Shown here: in pieces, positions 12,391 to 24,600 of the stretch | Numbering within the stretch: position 1 is the first letter of the stretch | Layout of the letters: each line of letters opens with the position of its first letter | Assembly: GCA_020698575.1 (NCBI GenBank) | Contig: CM036257.1 | Coordinates: forward strand, 16,755,520-16,819,519 | Length of the DNA stretch: 64,000 bases | DNA from: Bostrychus sinensis | Taxonomy: Eukaryota; Chordata; Actinopteri; Gobiiformes; Eleotridae | Direction: 5' to 3' | Notes under the pieces: generated by a model | Told to the model about the DNA's origin: nothing | The model's input: the letters and a program-made list of their open reading frames with translations, nothing else | The model's database searches: none | Position numbers and translations under genes: made by a program

Positions 12391-13888
12391 ATAAAAAGCT
12401 GGGACCACAAAAAAATGATTAAATTAATTCCCTCAGTGTATATTTTCCAACACCAGCTCACAGCTCCATGGAGAGGTCTTTCCTGAAACCAGGGACACCA
12501 CCCACAGCAGCACACCAACCTTATATTCCAACTCAGTAGGACAGGACACCCACAAATATTTATTCCATTTTACACAAAAAATACTGGCTTTACCAAGTTG
12601 TTCTTGTGTTTGTGTGTGTGTTTTGTTTTTGTTTTTTTCAAACATGCAGCTAAAACATAAATAGACAATAAAGACAATATTTACAACAAGATGGGGGGAA
12701 AAATCTGTTGCAGGCAGTCTTTCCCAAAGACATGAGGTGCCTAAAGAAAACCAGCACTGAATGTTAATACATATTATTACATTAGTTATTATATACATAT
12801 AAATACATGTTTGAAAAGGAGCGGGTGGAAGAAAAGCTTATTTAGTCCCACCAATTTTAACCATTCAATATAAATTACATTGCATTTACATCCCACTCCC
12901 TGAGTAAATTAAACATAAAAAAATATGTAGTATACTACTCAATCATCCAACATACCCTTCATTATTTACAATATACCTATACTCATAAGCTTTTATCAAC
13001 ACCCATTAAACAATATTATTTTACATTATTTCCATACTTTCAACAGTCTTGTATCTCATAAAGATAGTTTCTTCATATTTCCTTTAAAATTAAGTTCTTA
13101 ACTTCATTCTCACTTTTTATAATATCCACTGAGCACCATTTATAACATAACTTAACTTAATATCTTAATAAGCCGGACAGGGGACAGATGCCTAAATGGC
13201 TGTGCAGTACAACTGAAAGTGGAACTAAACAAAACTGACTCTAGTAAACTTTGCACTTAGACTTTCTAAAGTCATAATTTTGTTGAATACTTTTACCTCT
13301 ACTTGAGTAATATTATTATTATTATTATGACCAGTTTATGTTAGTTACTTTACAATTAGTTTTAATGTGAGCAGGTTTCTAATTGGATTTCTATGAAGCC
13401 ACTGCCCTGAGCCTATATTTACCTTGAACACTGACTCATGTACGCTGTAGTATGATCAGGCACTATTCCCTGTTCAGCCTGCTGTGTTTGTGGATGTACT
13501 GTGGGCGTCGTCCCGGTGCATAATACTCCTCCTTAAGTGTCTCTTCTTAACTGGCGGAAGAGGTTAGCCTGCTCTTAAGTGTGCACTCAGGCTCTAGCTC
13601 ATTAAAAAGCATCTCATGTGCAGGGGATCATTAGTGGCTTTTTATTGCCGTCTGTGTGAATGTGTTGTCATGCACACTTAGGCAACGCTCTTTTGGGGAG
13701 CTAATCATGAACTAATTGTGTCCTGAAGAGAAATAATGCAGGCTACTTCAAGGGAACTGCTAGTAAAGAAAATATGCCCTCATGAGTACACACAAATATG
13801 TATGATTCAATAAAACAAATTATACTGTTCATACACTTTATTATGATACTTTTAATTGGTCACATATATTTTGTGTTTAGCAGTATTT

Positions 13889-14060
13889 TAATCCAGCCTC
13901 ATGGGGTCACAAGCCAGTGTACCTTTTGTGCCTTGTCCCAAGCCTGAATGTAGAGGATTGCACCATGCAGGAAGGGCATCCACTGTAAAAACTTATGCCA
14001 AATGAATATGAAAGTCACTGCATGCTAAGGCAGATGATCTGCTCTGGTGACCTCAGACGT
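13889..14060 (+). repeat. LINE 3'-tail repeat, copy 1
   Basis: The block runs from ATCCAGCC through GGGTCACAAGCCAG, CAAGCCTG and GAAGGGCATCC to a GGTGACC end. At least five other blocks in the window share this order of motifs (17358, 22743, 24800, 28920 and, inverted, 37385). The layout matches a very common teleost non-LTR retrotransposon 3' end, probably RTE-like; the family name is from memory and not checked. No reverse transcriptase remains. Confidence 0.6.
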
Positions 14061-14228
14061 ATTTAGCAACAGACTATAGCATTATTGTTTTTTATGTAAA
14101 ATACCATATGATGCTAATAATGATGGCAGCTGGTGTTATTTTCCATTTTATTGGTATCAGGAGGCACAACACACTTTTGGAATTTGTTCTGACAACTCTG
14201 AACTTTGATAATATATTTCAGCATGTAA

Positions 14229-14593
14229 TTTAAATAGGGCTGGGTACTGTTCAGATTTTTTTGATATCAGTACATAAACAATACCTGGTTTTTGATACCA
14301 GCAATACCTGAGCAATACTTTCTTTCTGATACCTATGGTGTGCTAATTCATCTTCTACAATCATAAAGCGCAATGATATTGATTAAAAGATAAATTCTTA
14401 GCTGTAATTTAAAACCAGGTGTTTTGTATGATTTATTCTGTAATATATTTGATTCATATAAAGGAACATTAAAGGTTCCACCAGGTGTTGAAACTTAGTA
14501 TTGAATAAAAATTATTGTTTCAATACCAGTATTGTAACCTTTCTTTCGATACCACAAAGATATCGTTTGACCACGCAGCTCTAAATTTAAATA
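14229..14593. mobile_element. Non-autonomous TIR element (GGGCTGGGTA type)
   Basis: Begins TAAATAGGGCTGGGTACTG and ends GACCACGCAGCTCTAAATTTA, which are imperfect inverted repeats of each other. The interior is built from repeated GATACCAG / CAATACC units. It encodes nothing. This matches a common fish miniature-element type; the superfamily was not determined. Confidence 0.5.
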
Positions 14594-15573
14594 TAGCCTA
14601 TACTTTATTTAACCTAGTCATTTGGTCAAATGAATGCTGTGTCAGTAACTTTTTTCTCTTCATGAATCTCCAAGTGTGCAGTGATTTGCATATTGACTTG
14701 CCATTCATTTTACTCCAGATGCCCTTCCTGATGCAACCCTTTCTATTTCTTGGAACCAGAACAGAACCAGCACTGGCTCTGGATTAAAACTGTGTCAATA
14801 TACATCTGTAAGTATACTTTTGTTATGTGAAAAACCTGTAAAGAGCCTGTTCATTACTTTGGCTGGAAAATTACACAATTTGTGGTTACCTGCCCCTAAA
14901 CAATGCACCTTCTTCATGGCTTTCGCACACCCATATGAATGAAAGCTCCACTACAAACATAATGAGTAAATATACAGTATAGGTTAAGTGTTAAATGTAG
15001 ATGATTTTAAGGCAAATGTTTTGTAAAATACAAAATGACTGTAATTGTCAGTGGGTTTACTGCAGGCTTTCACTATTTCCTAAATTGCAGATTAACAGTT
15101 TGTGAAGGTTTGAAGGCAATCTATAATTACTGTAGACTAAGAAAATGTTCCATCTCTAATGTTTTACTGAAGGATTTAGTGCAGAGCCTCTCACGTTGTT
15201 GACAGAATTATTATCTAAAGTAAGAATTTGACTTATTTGAGCCTTAAGTCGGAAGAAATTATAAATTGTAGTCCGTTAAGTCTCTGAAGGCCATCTTAAA
15301 GTTCTGGCTGCTTAATGTACAGTGCAGTAATTAATGCTTTAATCTGTTCTTGGCCAGCTTTGTTTGATGTGGTCCAATGGGTTTGTGTTGAAGAACCCAG
15401 TGACCTGCCAATCTCATCACAAAATGGCTGAGTCATTGTTAATCTCCGCTAACTCCGCCCATTGCTGGATTACCATGACACAGCCAAAAAGTGTCAAAAA
15501 GTGTCTTCTTGTTGTAGGACAAGCTTATTGTTTTCAACATAGAACCCACTATCTTGTGTCCTTCAAACGTTGC

Positions 15574-15601
15574 AAAAAAAAAAAAAAAAAAAAAAAAAAA
15601 A
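15574..15601 (+). repeat. Poly(A) tract
   Basis: About 28 consecutive A. No SINE or LINE body is recognisable directly upstream, so the origin is unclear. Confidence 0.9.
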
Positions 15602-16498
15602 GCATGAATAAGCATAGGAGCTCGCTGCTCCAGGCGCAGATCTCAAGGTCTGCAGTTGTCTGTGTCTATAGACACTTCTGAGAGAGACGGGATAATCCCA
15701 GCTGGGTCGGTGCCCCTTGTGGCTGCTTGACCTCGTCCCATCCGAGCTGTCCTGCCGTCTCTGTGGTCAAAGCAGGTGACATCGAAGTGACGTATAATCA
15801 CAAAAGTAACACAGTTTGCTAAGCTCTTACTCAACAAGCTGAGATTTTTAAAGTAAAGTGTAAAATGTGTTCAGTTTATGTACACTGTGATTTAAAATGC
15901 ATGAGGAAAACTTGGTCTCATTCTCTGCTGAAACCTTGCTTATAATAAAATAAATAAACCCTCACTTTGAGTCATAATGTGTAGCGTAGGGCATTAAAAA
16001 TACCCAGATATTTAATGACATTAAAATAAAATAATTGGCATGTTTATATATAGGCCAACCCCTGAAAAAGTATAAGCCAGATGGGGCAGGACCTAAAGCG
16101 GGTTGTGGAGAAGCTGAATATAGTTATGAAGTGTTTTTTAATTTTTTCTGATCATAATTGAAATTAAGCTCTGCAACTAACTAGTTTAAAGGATTTCATG
16201 AGAAACAAAATCCTTCTAGACTAAGGTTACACTCAGTTGGTCCTGTTCAGCAGACTATGGACTGTAAATAACCACTGCACAGATAGTGTAAGAATGTATA
16301 TCCCCCAGATATGGACAGTCAACCCAGAGTGATGACCTCCAGGTCAAAGGTCACAGATGAGCTTATTGAAGTGTGCTGGACATATCCTAACAGATACACA
16401 GACAATACTGCTGAGGTGATATTTAACAAGGGCCAGGTTCCAATAAAAATGCATTATTACAAATCATAACATGCTCAATATTAAAACCTCAATATAGA

Positions 16499-16937
16499 GC
16501 ACTGTGCAAAAAAAAAAAAAAAAAAAAAAAAAAAGGCTATGAACAAACAAAGGTCAGAGTACAAAAATACCCAAAATAGCAAAAAAAAAAGAAACACTCA
16601 GAAAGCACTATATCTTTACCTCTGGTAAAGATATAGTGCCCAGACCTGGACTCAGACTCGAAAATCTTCTAGTTCAGGAGTAAATGCTCTTTCCATTCAG
16701 CTCACAATGGTAAAGAATCTACTAAATCCAATAATTTGTTCTGGTCTGTAAAATGGTACAGAGTTCTTTAAATCACTCCTTGATTTTAGCAGTGATCTGT
16801 ATCAACACCAAATGTCCTTGACCCATTATTACATAACATTCCTGAAATGTTCAAAAATATACAAAAAACAAAAATATTTATTAAAGCACTCTTTGTCATG
16901 CATCACTAAAACTTTTGTGCAGTACTGTAAATACATT
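16499..16937 (-). mobile_element. Composite element, copy B (most complete)
   Basis: The left end TAGAGCACTGTGCAAAA and right end CTTTTGTGCAGTACTGTA are inverted repeats, each next to TA as in Tc1/mariner insertions. A poly(A) run (about 16508-16534) follows the left end. Around 16625-16700 the minus strand reads as a tRNA-like head (GAGCTGAATGG as A box, CCTGAACTAGAAGATT, then a degenerate B-box region). The right half is AT-rich and shared with copies A and E. No protein is encoded. Confidence 0.6.
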
Positions 16938-17357
16938 TTTAGTCATAATCAAGTTGTAAAAGTTGAATGTAACTTGTTTCTTGTCATGGTTGCTGTAAAT
17001 TTTTTCCATGCTACAATCCACATTCCCCTCCTGATTATTGTAGCGTATAATATGGACATTAAAGCATAAATTTAAGGCTCTTTGCATCAGGTGCATGGTC
17101 CTAATCAGGGCTAAACTGTGACTTTTCTGGGTCAGCCCTGCAGAATAATGTTCCATTTGTTTTCCATTGGCGTCACTGGACAGAGGGGAGATTTGTGGAG
17201 TTCACTCTAAGTCACCAGTTCATTTTTAATGCTATGTGCAGAAAAATAGTGTAACTACAAATTCGTGTGAGTCTTGCCTTGAAATGTTGATTTATGAAAA
17301 ATAAGTATTCTGTCAATGGCTATAATCAAGGCACACACCTCTATGCTATCATTTAAA

Positions 17358-17470
17358 TAATCCAGCACAAGGGCTCACAAGTGTCACCAGTGTACTCTTT
17401 GAGTCAGTCTCAAGCCTGGATAAATGGAGAGGGCTGTGTGAGGAAGGGCATTCGGGAAGCAGACAATATG
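17358..17470 (+). repeat. LINE 3'-tail repeat, copy 2 (partial)
   Basis: Shares ATCCAGCACAAGG, CAAGCCTGGATAAATGG and GGAAGGGCAT with the copies at 13889, 22743 and 24800, and stops before the terminal GGTGACC block. Confidence 0.55.
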
Positions 17471-17535
17471 AGTGAAGTAAAGTATTTTTGGTCTCAGTGG
17501 CAAAGTGGGTACGTTTGTAAGTTTGTAGTAGTAGT

Positions 17536-18152
17536 AGTACTCACAGGTGGTACTTAAGTATAGTTTTTGAGAATATGTATTTACTTGACTTGACTTTTTA
17601 GGGGTAACTTACTACATTTTCTAGACTACATCTAAAAGATAAATATAATACTTTTTACTCCACTACATTTCTAAAAAAGCAAGAGTAACTTCTGCAGAAT
17701 AATTATCCTAATATCAAAAGACAACAGACTTGCAGCCTAAAGATAATTATTTACTACATAATACTACTCATATTTGCTCTCAGGAACTAAAAAGAAGCTG
17801 GAAATGATTTAGCTTTTGCTTTGAGCATTATTTGGATGATTCTATAATAAACCGATTTAAAAATAATTGATTAGTATGATTATAATACCCAGCCTTATTT
17901 ATAATACGTATGGCTTGTTTTTGCTGTAGAACAGCCTTATCTGTTATGGTTTTATAGGTTAATCCCCACATTTCCTCAATAAAATGATGTGAAGTGTATT
18001 TTCTTCATATTTTTAGAGCTGCAGATTTGTGGCTTGATTGCAGTAGAAATTTTACACAAAATTCTTGACTGCACTCAACTGAAATACATTGTTAGAATTT
18101 TTTACTCAAGTAATGAAGTTATAGATGATGAAGAAGTACTTTGTCCACCACT
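17536..18152. mobile_element. hAT-type miniature element, ACTCAAGTA family
   Basis: Ends are CACAGGTGG on the left and CCACCACTG on the right, an inverted pair of the CAGNGGTG type. The interior has many ACTTAAGTA, TTTACTCC and ACTCAAGTA motifs. Fragments of the same family are scattered near 20518-20880, 25000-25145, 25645-26065, 26925-27590, 31550-31760 and 33915-34200. No coding capacity. Confidence 0.5.
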
Positions 18153-18439
18153 GGTAGTAGTAGGCCTAGTTAGTAGTAGTAGCTGCAGCAGTAGTGACAG
18201 TAGCAGAGATTTACTGTAGCCCATATTTTAACAGCAGCCTTTTACATAAACTCCCTTCAGTTGAAAGTTGTTTACTGAATGGACTGAGGCTGGGTGACTT
18301 TACAGCGCTGCTCTCAGTTCATTCAGAACAAAGCAGAGCCTTCCTTTCTCGTGCATGTGCCGCGCGCTGCTGTGTTGGCCAAAGATGCGAGGCATGACCC
18401 CTTCCTCCTCCTGCCATGGCAACTTCAGGGACCCAGAGG

Positions 18440-18692
18440 AAAGTGGGCGGGGCGTATCGGGGTGCTGGTGGGCGGGGCTACTGAGTTAGGTCTAGGTGGT
18501 CTGGCTCGCGCACCAAACACACGCCAAAACCACTTTAGCATTAAACTAGCAGCGTGTGTGGATGACTGCGCTCTGTGCTGCTGCTGCTGTTGCTGGCTGT
18601 CGCTTTGTGAAGCTTTTCAGGAAAACAGGAGAGACCTTTGGATTTTTGTACTCGGTAACTTGCAGGAAGAAAAGCGGGTTTATTAAAGGAAT
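18440..18692 (+). promoter_or_regulatory. tdrp: tdrp promoter and 5'UTR
   Basis: A locally GC-rich, CpG-containing block with two Sp1/KLF-type GGGCGGGG boxes (18445-18452 and 18470-18477), directly upstream of the tdrp ATG. No TATA box is seen, and the start site is probably between 18480 and 18600. The leader contains CTG/GCTG-rich sequence. Confidence 0.5.
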
Positions 18693-21600
18693 ATGTTTAA
18701 GAAGAATAAGAGCAAAGTGCTGGTGGATTATGCCTCAGAGGAAGACGACATGTCCTGGCACTACCATCACTCCTACAAGGTAATGATGCGAGCAGGAAGC
18801 GGAGTCAAACAACGGTATCCACGCAAACATTCAGTTTTGTGACTTTAAAATTATTGTTATTCATTTTTTTAGCGTTTTGTTTCTCGTATCCAACAATTAT
18901 CACATTTATTTACATTTTGATTTGTTTTAGAAGCCATTTTATTCCTCTCTATCCAAATTTTGTTGGTACTTTTCCCCTTCCTAGGAAACAAGGGACTGTG
19001 CCTGGCATGAGGTAGCCTAGTGGTCTTTTTAAGTGTTTGAAGTGTCATTTATGAGTGTAGTTTTTGTTGGTGATGGGGGAGGGAAGAGCAAAAACTCAGA
19101 TGTTAGGTCAGCTGATGGGGGAGAGTGTCTCATATGCCTGACAGATCAAAGATAGAGCAGTATATTATAAAGTGGAGTGGGCATTTTTTTCAGAGATAAG
19201 GAAAGGGGGAAGGGAGTGTATAACTTTTTGGTCTTGGGCAAGTGGTAGGTAGATAGTAGATAGTAGATTGTTGATAGTATGCCTCTTAAAGTATTGAGTA
19301 GTCGTGTGGGGGGTCTCTTTACAAGCAGCTGTGTCCTCTCAAGGTGTCAAGGATGCAAGTCTGTGTAGATTTAGTCACACAATAAATGACAATGGTGATT
19401 TTTTTTTTTTTTTTTTTTTTGCGGGGGGGTGTAAATGTACTTAAAAGGATAATAAAATTAATCAAGTAGGAGACAGCCTCTATGTTAATAGAGTATGCAG
19501 TTATGCTACACAGCACTGTGCAAATGTTTTTGACAAGAAAGAAAGACTATGAACAAAGAGGGTGTATAAATGGACAAAAATACAAGGACAGAAAAAGAAA
19601 AATCCAAACCAGAATGACTCCGAGAGCATAAACCTCTGCTAAGGCAATGGTAAAGATACACTGCCCAGACCTGGACTCAGCCTCGAAGATCTTCCATTTC
19701 AGGGCTAAATGCTCTTTCCACGGAGCCACAAACCTCCTACAATGGCAAACAATCTACAAAAACTGTTCTTATAGTGGATGAACATATTTGTCTGTAACCT
19801 AAAATGATACAAAGTCCATTAAAACACACCTGGATCTAAACAAAGTCGCAAATATTATGTAACCACATATATATTTCTATTTTATGTTTTGCTGTGACCA
19901 TATAGACAAAGGGAATTTGTAATTATAGGTGGCTTGACTCCTGTTTTAACATAAAAGGCCTCATATTTAACACATCTTAATTTAATGTACACTATTACTT
20001 GCATCATATAAAGCTCCTCTTTCTTCTGCCACTGTGACAATGATGGGAATTTACTGGATGTACTTCCTGGAAAACGTCACATGTGGCCTTTACCTCCAAA
20101 GAGCTGCCCTAAGCTTCTTTTTGGATGCCTTAACAGTGGGCACCAGAACAAGATTACAGCAGGAGGACTTATATATATATATATAAAAAAAAAATCCTGG
20201 GAAAGTTTGGTCTTCCCTGAGTAAACTACTGCTGATGACGTGGATCCAAACTGAGGGTCAACCTTTGGGTCAGTAATGTTACGGTAAAATCTAGATGCTC
20301 TGATGCAAGAAGGTTGAAAGTCAGGTTGAAAGATGTGACGTTAAGCTACTGTTTAAATGAACTTGAAATGGTCTCGGCTTGAGTTTACATTGTGGTTTTA
20401 GGACATTTTAGCAGCCCTTGTCAAACTTTGGCCTTACTGACATTTGTAGACAAGCTAAAGTCATTGAAACTGCCACTAACATTAAAATAGCTGGTTCAAG
20501 TGCCTTGTAAACAGGAGTGTAAGAAGTACTCAAAATCTGTACTCAAGTATAAGTACTATTACTATTACTAACTACTGCTACTACTACTACCACCTATTTT
20601 ATTAGCACTACTACTACTGCTTCTTTTACAGTCACTGCTACTATCACTCATATTTGCTACTGCGACCTCCAACAACTACTACAACTACTACTACTTTTAC
20701 TACTGTTAGTACGTACCCAGACCCATCTCAAATCTAGACTTGTATGATTGTAAGCTAAAAGGAGACTTCATTTACTTGAGTGGAAGTCGAAATCTTCTCA
20801 AATAAAAGTAGATGCATGTCCTAGAAAAAACATACTACTTACTGAGTAAAAGTATCTAGTTATGTACTGCTTATTAATCAAACTGTCTCAAACCATATGT
20901 ACATACTGTAGATACATAACATATTATTTATTGAAAGTCATTTTAGCTGGATTGATATATCTTGCCAGACACAGACAAAGGCAGTTAAGAAGCAAAGTGG
21001 GGTAAAAGTGCTGAGGGAAGATGATGTGCAAGATTTGAAGTCAATAACTCTGCTCCCCGCAGTGTGCTCTGGGGCAGTTAAAGGCTTTGTGCTGTAACCT
21101 GCTTTCCATTCTTTATTAAAGTTTGACATTCTACCTTAGTGTGTGCCTATGTGCCTATGGCTTATTGAGGCAGGCCTAATAACAAGACTGTTAGACCCTC
21201 TCTGTGGACCGGGATTACATGTGCTCTGGATCAGGTGCATAGATTTTGTACTAAAGTAAAAGTACTGTAACTTACAAACACATGAATTATGCAATTATGG
21301 CATATTGAAATGTTATATTTGGATTATGTTACACTGTTAAACCAGCACCTCCCCAGTATCTTTCAGTGTCCTTATTCTGCTCCTATAGTCTAAACACTTT
21401 TGACACATATTCAGAGTGAGACTGAGGGGAAAAAATGCCCCCCTGAGCTACGAAAGCAGTCTTGTTGTTTTGTGAAACTCTACTCTCTGCCTCTCTCCAC
21501 CTCTGCACTAGTTTTAAAACTTGGTAGTGAGCTATCAGTCTTTGATCAGCTAAGGTGGCATAGAACCGCAAGACTTTGCTCTGACAAGTCTGACCAGCGT

Positions 21601-24600
21601 TTTTCTCTCTATTAAAGTTGTTTAATGTTAGAAAGTCTTTAGAGCTTTGATCATTTTACAAGAATCCTGGCTCTGAGTCAGTAATCTCATGCCTTCACAC
21701 TGGCCCCCTTCATCTGATTAAATGCTCCTTAAGGCTTCTGGACCATATTCAAGACAAGTCCTTAAGTCTAAGTTGGTCATAAAAGGCAATATGATTAAGT
21801 AGTGTTACGTACACAGCTTATGTTGTGTTTCGAATCAGAAAAATAATAATTAAAAATATATATCTTCAACATGATTGGACTGGAGTCTGATCAGTAATAT
21901 TTTGAGGATTTCTTAAGTATTGTTGGTTGGTTGTATTTGAAATTTTACCTTTTTACAGATGTGTGAACGCAGTCTGGAGAATTTATTATACTGTAAAACA
22001 AATTTACAATAAGGCAGAGTGATTATAATAAAAATGACACTAATGCTACTGGTCATTACTGGAACTTAGGCTACTGTCAATTTGATACACTGCAAAATTT
22101 ATATCTATTGCTTAAATAACCCCCCAAAAAAGAAATGAATAAAATGTTGCCATTAAGTTAAAGTTAAAATAAATAAAAACACAGCTTGCAAAAAATATCC
22201 ACTGCTAGCTTTCACAGTCCCATGTAGCTTTCTGCTGACTAGTACAGACTAGATCACCAACGTTGCATCTCATGTCTTTGGATGTTTAACTTTCACATGC
22301 CTTGCTGCAATTTTCTTGATCCAAGATAGTGCTAAATGTTTACATAAGCTTGTACCATCAAAACAAACCGACTGGCTCTTCTGGCAGTGCATGTACTACA
22401 ATTATAGCAGTGCGATGTGGGTTTGAAACTTTCTTTGTCATATCTCCTTTTATTACATTATTCAAACCTGTTTATCATACCTGTGACTAAAATTTTGCTA
22501 TTGGCTAAATGTCTCAATGTTCTGCATAGCTTCTTAAAGAAAAATGTGTCTGATGGATAACAGTTCTCACCACAGTTATCATATCATACAAAAATGTGAG
22601 ATATTGTTTTCATTGGAGTAAGTTGCTCTAATACTGTTGCTTGAAATTGATTGAGTGAAATGTCTGCTGAAATTAATCTAAAAAGTAAACACAGGGCCTG
22701 ACAGTAGCATTACGTCACATTGCTCAAATAGTATTTTTGGTTAATCCAGCCACAAGGATTCACAAGCCAGAGTACTCTTTGTGCCTGTCCAAAGCCTAGA
22801 TAAATGGAGAGGGTTGCAGGAATAACTGCACACACTAGGAGGCAGATGATTTGTTGTGGCGACCCCAAAAGAGAAAAGCTGAAAACAAAGAAGACTGAAA
22901 TATTATATGGGCAGGTTACACAATAAAGTAATAATAAAGCAATTAATGTGTGTATATTTTGGCTCTTGTGAGCACAATGGGACTGAAATAGCCAGATAGC
23001 ATGGCTGTGTCATGAGTTGTTAAAGCAATAGGTCATGGCTTTGTTTTGTATATTTTGCTTGGATCTGCCCTCTGCCTGCTGTAGCTTCCTCACATCTTCC
23101 TCATCCCTCCCTCCAAACACAATCTGTTTATACTCCGGCTCTTAAAAGGGTGCCCTTCTTCCAGGAAGTAGCGCACACTCCATTAACACCACAAGTGTTC
23201 GTAGTAATGTGTGTTGGGGGGTTGCTGTTTGGACTAACTGTGTACTTGTGTGTGTGCTTCAGGACAAAGACATAGAAGGAGAGGAAGAGGAGGAGGATGC
23301 CGTTACCGCGGTGTCAAAGGTAAACAGCACCAGCTCGCAAAGAAGGACCACAGGCGCCATCAGCTAGAGCTGCACTATATCACTTGTCATATGAATCTAA
23401 ATGTATTGCAAAAATATCATGGTATTCCACCTGACTGAGATTTACTTCAGACCTAATTTATCTAATTCAGACCAGGTTTAGCCCTTGTTTTGTTTAGTTA
23501 TGGTTCAGTCCGGATTTATTCTGTTTAGTCCTGGTTTAGTCCTTATAGAATCCCTGTTTAGACCTGCATTAGCCCTGATTTAACCCTGGTTTAGTTCTTG
23601 TTTAGCTCAAGTTTATTCCATGTTTAGCCCTGGTTTAGTCCTGTTTTTAATCATGGTTCAGCCCTGGTTTAGCTGTGGTTTAGTCCTGGTTTTCATCCTG
23701 GTTTAGTCTTGGTTTACTCCTGATTTAACCCTGGTTTAACCCAGGTTTAATACTTTTTTATTAATGGTTTATTCCTGCTTTAATCCTCATTCAGTCCACC
23801 TGCTTTAAACCTGGTTTAGTCTTGAGTAAGTTTTGATTAAGCCCAGTCACCAGTAGTGAGTCCAGATTTCTGCATTTCTTTATAAATTAAATTGGAATTT
23901 AACTTTTACTGTGTCTGCTATGTCTAGTACCACAGCCCTATCTATTATGAGTGTTTAGCTTGTGTTCACTTTACACATTTTGGGATTTTGCAGTTTAAAG
24001 ATAACCCTAAAAGCTCTTATCTATCCCAACACATAACACTACACACGTCAGGGCATTAGTCAAGAATTCAAAATGTCCCTAAGCAAAGTCTGTCTTATGT
24101 CACCAGTATCTCCACCTTCTGACCTCGGCTGCCAAAAACACACACTTGTGAATACTTTTAGCTCCTTTTCTTATTATATCATCACAGTTGAAACAAAGCA
24201 GACTATTGCTGAGGCTGCACTGTGTCTGTAAACACGCCTTTGCCCTTATCCTCACATTTATCACTGTAAAAAACGCCTTGTTTGTTGTTATAGTGCAGCT
24301 TGTACTTTAGTCTAATGCTAAATTCTTGGAACTGTCATCACAATGAGCTGAGCTGTTTGAGTGTCAGTAAGTAAGGTTTGATTAAATTCCTAGAATCAAG
24401 ATTTTTTTTTTTTTTTACCAAAAAGAGTTGCAGAACTTTCTGTTTTCAGAATGGCAGTGTGTCCAAGTGAAGATCATATAAAAATGCAATATTTTGTCCC
24501 TGGACACAGAATTCATTTGTCCTGCCATATTGTTGGTTTTGGGTCAGTTTTTAGGATTTCTTGTACAATCAGATAAAGTCAGGATAATGTACAATACATA

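Larger units (their letters stand above)
10871..18340. other. Intergenic region upstream of tdrp, repeat-rich
   Basis: About 7.5 kb without a convincing exon. It contains a tRNA-like SINE head (12.2 kb), a LINE-tail repeat (13.9 kb), a TIR element (14.2-14.6 kb), poly(A) tracts (15.57 and 16.51 kb), composite element copy B (16.5 kb), another LINE tail (17.36 kb) and a hAT-type element (17.5-18.15 kb). The open stretches at 12433-12798 and 15364-15681 lack family signatures. The least repetitive block is 13440-13790. Confidence 0.5.

Noticed and set aside
12433..12798. A 121-codon minus-strand open frame
   Set aside because: Low-complexity composition from AT-rich and GT-repeat DNA, no splice context and no family signature.
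15364..15681. A 105-codon plus-strand open frame
   Set aside because: It runs through the 28-base poly(A) tract, producing a lysine run. This is a chance frame.
23425..23835. CRISPR-like or regulatory repeat array
   Set aside because: The units are adjacent and degenerate with no unique spacers, and the genome is a vertebrate. It is a minisatellite-type remnant shared with the element at 39.1 kb.
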